Assembly (NCBI GenBank): GCA_036260075.1
Contig: DATAAM010000012.1
Location: 1 to 46,109, forward strand
DNA length: 46,109 nucleotides
Origin: DATAAM01 sp036260075
GTDB taxonomy: Bacteria > Actinomycetota > Acidimicrobiia > Acidimicrobiales > JAHWLA01
Reading direction: 5' to 3'
Part shown: piece after piece, positions 41,082 to 46,109 of the stretch
How positions within the stretch are numbered: position 1 is the first letter of the stretch
Layout: every line of letters begins with the position of its first letter
Notes under the pieces: generated by a model
What the model saw: the letters and a program-made list of their open reading frames with translations, nothing else
Told to the model about the DNA's origin: nothing
Database searches by the model: none
Made by a program: the position numbers and the translations under genes

Positions 41082-41588
41082 TCAGCCGTCGTCCATCCCC
41101 TTGGCGATGAGGAACCCGACGGCTCGTTCCGCCTTGGGGTAGCGGGCCACCAGCGCGTGGAAGCGGTCGTCGTGGGCGGCCACCACCAGGTGCGCCAGCT
41201 CGTGCACGATCACGTAGTCGAGGACCCAGGGCGGGAAGTCCGCCATGCGGTCGGAGATGCGCACGGTGCGGTCGGCGGGCGTGCACGACCCCCAACGCGA
41301 TCCCTGGTTGCCCACCCAGCGGATCGAGGCGGGCCGCGGCAGGCCGTAGCGGGCGGCGAGGCGGGCGGCCCGCTCCTCCAGGTCGACCTCCTCGGAGGTG
41401 GCCTTGCGGGTGAGGCGGCGCACCATCTCGTCGACCCAGCGCGTCTCCTCGGCCCGCGTCATCGACGCGGGGATGCTCACGCGGATCACGCCCTCGACCT
41501 CGCGCGCCGACACCGTCTTGCGCCGCTTGGCGCTGCGCACCACCTCCACCCGGGGGCCGGCGGGCACGTCGTCGAACGTGAGCTGCAC
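41082..41588 (-). CDS. YgjP-type zinc metallopeptidase (DUF45/M48-like)
   Basis: A 168-aa protein with the zinc signature VIVHELAHLVVAAHDDRFHAL, where two His and a catalytic Glu are followed by a third His, and the family segment RWGSCTPADRTVRISDRM. The N-terminal VRSAKRRKTVSAREVEGVIRVSIP is typical. The GTG start overlaps the phosphatase stop by one base (TAGTG). The physiological substrate is not known. Confidence 0.88.
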   Translation of the reverse strand: MQLTFDDVPAGPRVEVVRSAKRRKTVSAREVEGVIRVSIPASMTRAEETRWVDEMVRRLTRKATSEEVDLEERAARLAARYGLPRPASIRWVGNQGSRWGSCTPADRTVRISDRMADFPPWVLDYVIVHELAHLVVAAHDDRFHALVARYPKAERAVGFLIAKGMDDG

Positions 41589-42184
41589 TACAGGGCGATC
41601 CCCGTGGTGCGGGCCTCTTCCTCCGGCACGAGGACGGCCTCGCCGGGCACGAACCCCGCCTCGATCCAGCGACCGCACAGGTTGCCCACGCGGTTGCCGC
41701 CCACTCCGAGGCGGTCCTGCACGAGGTGGATCACGCCGCCGTGGGTGACGACGAGGATGCAGCCGTCCTCCTCGGCCAGCCGCTCGAGCGCCCCGACGAC
41801 GCGGGCGGCCAGCTCCTCGTGCGCCTCGCCGTTGGGCGGCCGCTCCAGGTCGCCCGCCCGCCACAGGGCCAGCCAGCCCGGCCATCCCTGCTCGATCTCG
41901 ACGGTGGTGAGGCCGGACCAGTCGCCGATGTCGCGCTCGCGCAGGTCGGGGAGCGGCTCGAGCAGGGGGAGGTCGAGGCAGTCGGCGATGATCTCGGCGG
42001 TGTGCCGGGCCCGCTGGAGGTCGGACGAGGCCACGGCGCTCAGCCCTTCGCCCCGGAGCCGCTCGGCGGCGGCCAGCGCCTGGGCCGCCCCGATGTCGGA
42101 CAGCGGCGGGTCGGCCCAGCCCTGCCACCGCCCCTCGGCGTTCCATGCGGACTGGCCGTGACGGATGAGCAGCAGTCGGGCCAT
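41588..42184 (-). CDS. histidine phosphatase family protein
   Basis: A 198-aa phosphoglycerate-mutase-like phosphatase. The phospho-His motif is LIRHGQSAWNAEGRWQGW near the start, with SSDLQRARHTAEI, LRERDIGDWSG and the second His in VVTHGGVIHLV. ATG 42184 puts the catalytic motif at residue 8, as usual; a longer frame upstream overlaps the divergent promoter. Substrate unknown. Confidence 0.9.
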   Translation of the reverse strand: MARLLLIRHGQSAWNAEGRWQGWADPPLSDIGAAQALAAAERLRGEGLSAVASSDLQRARHTAEIIADCLDLPLLEPLPDLRERDIGDWSGLTTVEIEQGWPGWLALWRAGDLERPPNGEAHEELAARVVGALERLAEEDGCILVVTHGGVIHLVQDRLGVGGNRVGNLCGRWIEAGFVPGEAVLVPEEEARTTGIAL

Positions 42185-42205
42185 GCCCCTACCAGTAGAG
42201 CGCAG

Positions 42206-42211
42206 TAGCGT
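42206..42211 (+). promoter_or_regulatory. -10 box of the MaoC-type gene (leaderless type)
   Basis: TAGCGT lies 7 nt before ATG 42219 within the 34-bp divergent gap to the phosphatase gene. Confidence 0.4.
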
Positions 42212-42218
42212 CACGACC

Positions 42219-43064
42219 ATGGGAATGCCGGTGGAGAAGCTGGGAACGCGCTACGGCCCGCTCACGGCGGTGATCGACCCCGATCGGGCCAAGGCGTACG
42301 CGGCGGCCACCAACGACGACAACCCCGCCTACGAGTCGGGCAAGTACGCCCCGCCCGTCTTCGGCGTGGTGCCCACGTGGGACGTCGTCTCCATGGTGGT
42401 CGCCGACTTCGTGACCCCCGAGATGTTCATGATGCTGGTGCACGGCGAGCAGGACATGCACTTCCACCAGCCCCTGGTGCCGGGTCGCACGCTGGTCAGC
42501 ACGGGCACCGCGCACAGCATCCGGGTGGGCAGCTCGGGCACCCGCTTCACATCCCGCATCGAGAGCGTCGACGGCGACGACGGGTCGCCGGTCCTGGAGA
42601 TCTACAACACGGTGTTCGTCCGGGGCCTGGCCGAGGGCGACAGCGGCGGGCCCGACAAGCCCGACCACACGTTCCCCGAGGAGGCGCGGGCGGACCGGGT
42701 GGGCGAGCTCTCGGTGCACGTCGACGACGACCAGACCTACCGCTACCGCGAGGCGTCGGGCGACCCCAACCCCATCCACGTCGACCACGACTTCGCCACA
42801 AAGGTGGGGTTGCCGGGCATCATCCTCCACGGGCTCTGCACCATGGCCATGACGAGCCAGGCCGTCGTCAAGACGGTGGCCGACGGCGATCCGTCGCGGC
42901 TGAAGCGGTTGGCCGTGCGCTTCTCCAAGAACGTGCTCCCTGGCGACGACGTCACAACCACGATCTACGACGCGGGCACGGCCGACGGGCGGCGGGCCCA
43001 CCCGTTCGAGGCCCACAGCGCGGGACGGCTGGTGATCGCCAACGGCCGCGCCGAGATCGAGTAG
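42219..43064 (+). CDS. MaoC-type double hotdog dehydratase/enoyl-CoA hydratase
   Basis: A 281-aa protein with two hotdog domains. The N-terminal half resembles FAS1-like dehydratase (YAAATNDDNPAYESGKYAPPVF), and the C-terminal half contains the hydratase-2 motif YREASGDPNPIHVDHDFATKVGLPGIILHG with catalytic Asp and His. Such proteins hydrate trans-2-enoyl-CoA or dehydrate 3-hydroxyacyl thioesters in lipid metabolism. It abuts the MoaD-like gene, which starts on the next base. Confidence 0.9.
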   Translation: MGMPVEKLGTRYGPLTAVIDPDRAKAYAAATNDDNPAYESGKYAPPVFGVVPTWDVVSMVVADFVTPEMFMMLVHGEQDMHFHQPLVPGRTLVSTGTAHSIRVGSSGTRFTSRIESVDGDDGSPVLEIYNTVFVRGLAEGDSGGPDKPDHTFPEEARADRVGELSVHVDDDQTYRYREASGDPNPIHVDHDFATKVGLPGIILHGLCTMAMTSQAVVKTVADGDPSRLKRLAVRFSKNVLPGDDVTTTIYDAGTADGRRAHPFEAHSAGRLVIANGRAEIE

Positions 43065-43301
43065 GTGGCGACCCTCCGTCTGTTCGGGGCGGCGCGGGAG
43101 GCGGCGGGCACGGCCCGGGCGGCGATCCCGGGGACGACGGTGGGCGCCGTGCTGGCCGGGGCCCGGGCCCGCTTCGGGGACGGGTTCGCGGCGGTGCTGG
43201 CGGGCAGTCGGGTGTGGCGCAACGGCGAGCCCGCGTCCGACGACACCCCGGTGGGTGACGACGACGAGGTGGCCGTGCTCCCGCCGGTCTCCGGGGGGTG
43301 A
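43065..43301 (+). CDS. MoaD/ThiS-like sulfur-carrier protein
   Basis: A 78-aa ubiquitin-fold protein ending in GG (VLPPVSGG), the site where an E1-like enzyme would adenylate and thiocarboxylate it. The beginning VATLRLFGAAREAAG and the central NGEPASDDTPVGDDDEVAVLPP match MoaD. No E1-like or MoaE gene is nearby, so its pathway (molybdopterin or another sulfur transfer) is open. The GTG start directly follows the MaoC stop. Confidence 0.85.
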   Translation: MATLRLFGAAREAAGTARAAIPGTTVGAVLAGARARFGDGFAAVLAGSRVWRNGEPASDDTPVGDDDEVAVLPPVSGG

Positions 43302-44059
43302 CGCGCCGGCGGACGTGGGTGCCGCCGCCGCTCGGTACCCACCGCCCGCACGTCCGACTGGGGCTGCTGTGGGCGGCGACGACCGCGGCAGCGGCCACGG
43401 CGGGGCCGTTCGTGCTGGCCCCGTGGCTGGCGGCGGTGGCTGGCGTGGCCGCCCTCCAGTCGGTGCGGCAGGTCAAGGGCAAGGGCAAGGGGAGGCGCCG
43501 TCGCCGTCCCGACCGTGCGGGCGCCGCGGCTGCTGCCGTGCTGCCGCCGCTGGGCGCCGCGCTGGGGCCGCTGGGGGCGGCGGCCGGGCTGGTGGCGGGC
43601 GTGACCGCGGGCGCGCTGTTGGGCACGGCTCGGGGGCGGGTGGTGCGCACGCTCTCGTTCGGGCTGCCGTTCGGGCTGGCGGCGGCCGCGCCGGTCGTCC
43701 TGCGGACGCGCGGGTTGGCCGAGGCGGGCACGCTGCTCGCCCTGGTGTGGGCGTTCGACGCGGGCGACTACGTGGTCGGCGTCGGGGCGGGCAAGCGGTG
43801 GGAGGGCCCGGCGGCCGGGCTGGCCGGCATGGCGGTGGTGACCCTGTGCGCGGCGGCGGTGCTGGTGCCGCCGTTCGAGGGGGCGAGCGCCTGGGTGCTG
43901 GGCGGCCTGGCCGCCGCCCTGGCGCCCATCGGTCCTGTCGTGGTGAGCGGGCTGCTCGGGTCGTCGAAGAGCGACGTCCCGGCCGCCCGCCGGCTCGACT
44001 CGCTGGTGCTCGCCGGGCCGGCGTTCGCGGCCGGTGCGTTGGTGCTGCTCCCTAGTTGA
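43298..44059 (+). CDS. CdsA-like polytopic membrane protein
   Basis: A 253-aa protein with six to eight hydrophobic segments and a basic stretch near residue 60 (KGKGKGRRRRR). The C-terminal half recalls phosphatidate cytidylyltransferase: WAFDAGDYVVGVGAGKRW at the position of the CdsA D-x-x-A-Y-x-x-G region, and LGSSKSDVPAARRLDSLVLAGPAF at the position of the CdsA signature, but the latter is degenerate and lacks the KR-x3-KD and PGHGG core. It may be a diverged or inactive CdsA relative. It overlaps the MoaD-like gene by four bases and the convergent PuuD-like gene by eight. Confidence 0.6.
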   Translation: MTRRRTWVPPPLGTHRPHVRLGLLWAATTAAAATAGPFVLAPWLAAVAGVAALQSVRQVKGKGKGRRRRRPDRAGAAAAAVLPPLGAALGPLGAAAGLVAGVTAGALLGTARGRVVRTLSFGLPFGLAAAAPVVLRTRGLAEAGTLLALVWAFDAGDYVVGVGAGKRWEGPAAGLAGMAVVTLCAAAVLVPPFEGASAWVLGGLAAALAPIGPVVVSGLLGSSKSDVPAARRLDSLVLAGPAFAAGALVLLPS

Positions 44060-45846
44060 ACAGCACCTCGAAGAGCACGAGGAATATCGCCCACAGCACG
44101 AAGCCGGCGACGATCGTGTTGCGATGGCTGTCGAGGTGCCACGCGGCGGGCGAGCCCTGGGCCGGCGCGCTGAGCGCAATGGCCTCGAGCAGCGCGATCA
44201 GCACGAGCGAGACGATCCAGAACAGCGCCCGCTCGCCGCCGTCGCCGCCCTCGTACACCGGGGCGAAGTGCGAGGTCGCCCCCATGAAGAAGAGCATCGG
44301 GATCGAGAACAGGGTGTTGGTGCGCGACGCGCAGAGCGCCTTGCGGCCCCAGGCGGCGGCGTTGGGGTCGGCCTCGCGGCCCGCTGTCGTGGCCTCGGCG
44401 TTGGCGATGAAGCGCTTTTGGTTGGGCCAGATCACGCCCCAGACGTTCGAGAACATCACGATGGCGAGGAGCGCCCCGAGGAGGATGCTGATGCCCGACG
44501 GCGTCTTGAAGTAGTCCATGTCGTCGAGCTGCTCCTGGAAGAGCAGGATCGAGATGCCCGTCAGCAGGGTGAGCACGGCGCCCCAGCGGAACCACCACAG
44601 CGCCCGGGGGACGAGCTTGCGCACCGCCTCCGTGCGGGGTGTGGCCTCGAAGGCGGCGAACGCGGGGACCTGCACGAAGTTGAAGTAGTAGAGCAGGCCG
44701 ATCCACGTCACTCCGGCGAGGTAGTGACCCCAGCGGGACAGGATCACGCCACCGGTCTGCGTGAAGATCTCCATCGCGTCCTCCTGGTGAGCGGGGCGAA
44801 GTCGGCACGGAAGCTAGCGCAGCCGCCCGGTCTGTTATGCCGTTCTGGGGGAGGGATCCCGGCGCCTGCGCCGGGATCCCTCCCCCAGAACCGGAGGCGG
44901 CGGCGAACGCCCAGGCGTCGGCGATCATCGTGGCCAGCTCGGGCTTCTCGGGCACCCAGCCCAGCTCGGCGCGGATGCGCTCGCTGGAAGCCACCAGCAC
45001 GGCCGGGTCGCCCGCCCGGCGGCCCACCTCCACGGCAGGGATGTCGCACCCCGTCACCTCCCGGGCCACCTCGATCACCTGGCGCACCGAGAACCCGGCG
45101 CCGTTGCCCAGGTTGTAGACGCGATGGCCGGCCGCCTCCGCAGCGTCGAGCGCCAGCAGGTGCGCCCGGGCCAAGTCGTCGACGTGGATGTAGTCGCGCA
45201 CGGCGGTGCCATCGGGCGTCGGGTAGTCGGTCCCGAACACCTGCACGTGGGGACGGCGCCCGGCCGCCGCCTCCAGCACCAGCGGGATCAGGTGGGTCTC
45301 GGGGTCGTGGCGCTCCCCCAGCCCGCCCGAGGCCCCGGCCACGTTGAAGTACCGCAGGCTCACGGCGCCCAGCCCGGTGGCGGCCGCCTCGAAGCCGATG
45401 GCATGGTCGACGGCCAGCTTGGAGGCGCCGTAGGGGTTGGTCGGCCGCGTGGGCGCCGTCTCCGGGATGGGGACCTCGTCGGGGTCGCCGTACACCGCGG
45501 CGGTCGAGGAGAACACCAGCCGGCGCACGCCCTCCTCCCGCATGGCGTCGAGCAGGTTGAGCGTCCCCGCCACGTTGGTGCGGAAGTAGCGGGCGGGCTC
45601 GCCCACCGACTCGGCGACCAGCGACAGCGCCGCGAAGTGCAGCACGGCGTCGTGACCGGCCACGACGTTCAGTACCGCCTCGGCGTCGAGCACGTCGCCC
45701 GGCACGAAGCGGGCGGCGGCCGACACCGCCGACTCGTGCCCCTTCGAGAGGTTGTCGAACACCGTCACCTCGTGGCCCGCGTCCAGGAGGTGGGCGGCCA
45801 CCACGCTCCCGATGTAGCCCGCGCCCCCGACGACGAGCGTCCTCAC
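43768..45846 (-). CDS. galE: UDP-glucose 4-epimerase with disrupted 3' end (readthrough frame)
   Basis: The conserved enzyme spans 45846 to about 44893 (318 residues): Rossmann motif GGAGYIGS, FDNLSKG, catalytic Ser and YxxxK in FSSTAAVYG and NPYGASKLAVDH, RYFNVAGA, VRDYIHVDDLA and YNLGNG. It interconverts UDP-glucose and UDP-galactose. After DAWAFAAAS, where relatives stop, the frame enters palindrome copy 2 (GSGGGIPAQAPGSLPQNG) and stays open to 43768, about 370 more codons, crossing the PuuD-like gene out of frame. That extension has no recognisable domain. GTG 45846 has GAGGAG five nt upstream; GTG 45852 overlaps the previous stop. Confidence 0.85.
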   Translation of the reverse strand: MRTLVVGGAGYIGSVVAAHLLDAGHEVTVFDNLSKGHESAVSAAARFVPGDVLDAEAVLNVVAGHDAVLHFAALSLVAESVGEPARYFRTNVAGTLNLLDAMREEGVRRLVFSSTAAVYGDPDEVPIPETAPTRPTNPYGASKLAVDHAIGFEAAATGLGAVSLRYFNVAGASGGLGERHDPETHLIPLVLEAAAGRRPHVQVFGTDYPTPDGTAVRDYIHVDDLARAHLLALDAAEAAGHRVYNLGNGAGFSVRQVIEVAREVTGCDIPAVEVGRRAGDPAVLVASSERIRAELGWVPEKPELATMIADAWAFAAASGSGGGIPAQAPGSLPQNGITDRAAALASVPTSPRSPGGRDGDLHADRWRDPVPLGSLPRRSDVDRPALLLQLRAGPRVRRLRGHTPHGGGAQARPPGAVVVPLGRRAHPADGHLDPALPGAARRHGLLQDAVGHQHPPRGAPRHRDVLERLGRDLAQPKALHRQRRGHDSGPRGRPQRRRLGPQGALRVAHQHPVLDPDALLHGGDLALRPGVRGRRRRRAGAVLDRLARADRAARGHCAQRAGPGLARRVAPRQPSQHDRRRLRAVGDIPRALRGAVQLGSSTNAPAANAGPASTSESSRRAAGTSLFDDPSSPLTTTGPMGARAAARPPSTQALAPSNGGTSTAAAHRVTTAMPASPAAGPSHRLPAPTPTT
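44052..44774 (-). CDS. PuuD-like integral membrane protein (urate hydroxylase-like membrane domain)
   Basis: A 240-aa protein with about seven membrane helices. RWGHYLAGVTWIGLLYYFNFVQVPAF, LWWFRWGAVLTLLTG, NVWGVIWPNQKRFIANAEA, RKALCASRTNTLFSIPMLFFMGATSHF and SHRNTIVAGFVLWAIF resemble the membrane part of PuuD. The C-terminal cytochrome c domain of true PuuD urate oxidases is missing, and no purine genes are nearby, so urate oxidation is doubtful. ATG 44774 follows AGGAGG. The galE frame runs through this gene in another frame. Confidence 0.78.
   Translation of the reverse strand: MEIFTQTGGVILSRWGHYLAGVTWIGLLYYFNFVQVPAFAAFEATPRTEAVRKLVPRALWWFRWGAVLTLLTGISILLFQEQLDDMDYFKTPSGISILLGALLAIVMFSNVWGVIWPNQKRFIANAEATTAGREADPNAAAWGRKALCASRTNTLFSIPMLFFMGATSHFAPVYEGGDGGERALFWIVSLVLIALLEAIALSAPAQGSPAAWHLDSHRNTIVAGFVLWAIFLVLFEVLFN
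44842..44891. repeat. 50-bp palindromic repeat, copy 2 (in the galE 3' end)
   Basis: The most perfect copy: two 24-bp arms (GTTCTGGGGGAGGGATCCCG continuing GCGC) are exact inverted complements with a 2-nt centre CT. It lies at the end of the conserved galE region and 67 bp upstream of the PuuD-like ATG. As RNA it would be an extremely stable hairpin and could also impede ribosomes or polymerase. Confidence 0.9.
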
Positions 45847-45848
45847 GC

Positions 45849-46109
45849 TCACTCCTCACCGTTCTGGTGGGCGGAATTCGCCGTATGTGGCGCCTTCCTC
45901 CCACCAGAACCAGGGCGGACCGGGCCCGAGCCCGCGCCGGTCTCCTCCAGCGCCTGGGCGATCTCGGCCAGCTCGCCCTCGCCCAGCCGCACCGAGGCGG
46001 CCCCGGCCCAGCCGTCGACCTGCTCCGGGCCGCGAGCGCCCACGATGGCGCCGTGCACGCCGGGCCAGGCCAGCGTCCACGCCACCGCCAGCTCCGGCAC
46101 CGAGCAGCC
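45849..46109 (-). CDS. aldo/keto reductase, C-terminal part (runs off the window)
   Basis: The frame enters from beyond the window edge and carries the conserved C-terminus of the aldo/keto reductase family: SVPELAVAWTLAWPGVHGAIVGARGPEQVDGWAGA corresponds to the NADP-binding end (the AIxGARxxxQ pattern). After ALEETGAG the family similarity ends, and the last 20 or so residues (GSGGRKAPHTANSAHQNGEE) are encoded by palindrome copy 3. Its stop overlaps GTG 45852 of galE (GTGA). Confidence 0.8.
   Translation of the reverse strand, partial: GCSVPELAVAWTLAWPGVHGAIVGARGPEQVDGWAGAASVRLGEGELAEIAQALEETGAGSGPVRPGSGGRKAPHTANSAHQNGEE
45861..45910. repeat. 50-bp palindromic repeat, copy 3 (in the aldo/keto reductase 3' end)
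   Basis: Outer 11-bp arms GTTCTGGTGGG/CCCACCAGAAC are perfect. Arms extend to 22 nt with three mismatches around the 6-nt centre GTATGT. Length and ends equal copies 1 and 2, while the inner sequence differs with partly compensating changes. Confidence 0.88.

Noticed and set aside
1..46109. CRISPR arrays, rRNA genes, insertion sequences or prophage
   Set aside because: No regularly spaced direct repeats, rRNA-like sequence, transposase or phage structural genes were seen in the window.

Overview
The window is GC-rich and gene-dense, from an aerobic, most likely actinobacterial genome. The signs are ClpS followed by a DUF2017 gene, an F420-type LLM oxidoreductase, a caa3-type cytochrome oxidase, Zur control of a zinc ABC importer, frequent GTG/TTG starts, and many TANNNT boxes placed 5-10 nt before start codons, as expected for leaderless mRNAs. 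A deep actinobacterial class such as Acidimicrobiia fits, but that placement is inference.

Layout. 1-2 kb, minus strand: ctaA, clpS and a DUF2017 gene, then tRNA-Glu, tRNA-Asp and tRNA-Phe. 2-11.6 kb, plus strand: a respiratory cluster with ctaB, a heme-copper-oxidase-like subunit I that has lost every CuB ligand, a subunit III-like protein, a membrane cupredoxin, a TlpA-type thioredoxin, then the normal caa3 oxidase (ctaC with fused cytochrome c, ctaD, ctaE, subunit IV) and a CtaG-like assembly factor. 11.6-13.9 kb, minus: a VapBC-like toxin-antitoxin pair and an ABC-2 exporter. 13.9-19 kb, plus: serS-zur-znuACB, a 41-aa membrane protein and sdhCD without sdhAB. 19-22.5 kb, minus: a NicO metal transporter, DUF72, hemerythrin, endonuclease IV and two small proteins. 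22.6-24.8 kb: copA behind a CsoR-like operator. 24.8-28.8 kb: acyl-CoA synthetase, TetR, LLM oxidoreductase and haloalkane dehalogenase. 28.8-30.7 kb: a divergent DevR/DevS-like two-component pair.

30.7-38.2 kb is the most unusual region. It holds three paralogous proteins in which an ECF-type sigma factor is fused through one membrane segment to an extracytoplasmic Asp-box (BNR-like) beta-propeller. Two of them sit tail-to-tail with small secreted four-cysteine proteins that are homologous to each other. The two secreted-protein genes share the bipartite promoter-like element CGCGAT-N16-CGTA below a CCCGGGTGA box. The two partnered sigma genes share a different element, GCAGGACA-N11-TTGTCGAAAT. 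This looks like a duplicated one-component envelope-sensing system.

38.2-46.1 kb: tRNA-Lys, a DksA/TraR-type protein, a UbiB-like kinase, an alpha/beta hydrolase, a YgjP-type metallopeptidase, a histidine phosphatase, a MaoC-type hydratase, a MoaD-like protein, a CdsA-like membrane protein, a PuuD-like membrane protein, galE and the end of an aldo/keto reductase.

A family of exactly 50-bp palindromes (GTTCTGG...CCAGAAC) occurs three times, each at the 3' end of a gene: after ctaC, in the galE terminus and in the aldo/keto reductase terminus. In galE the copy is associated with loss of the stop codon, so the frame stays open for about 370 extra codons.
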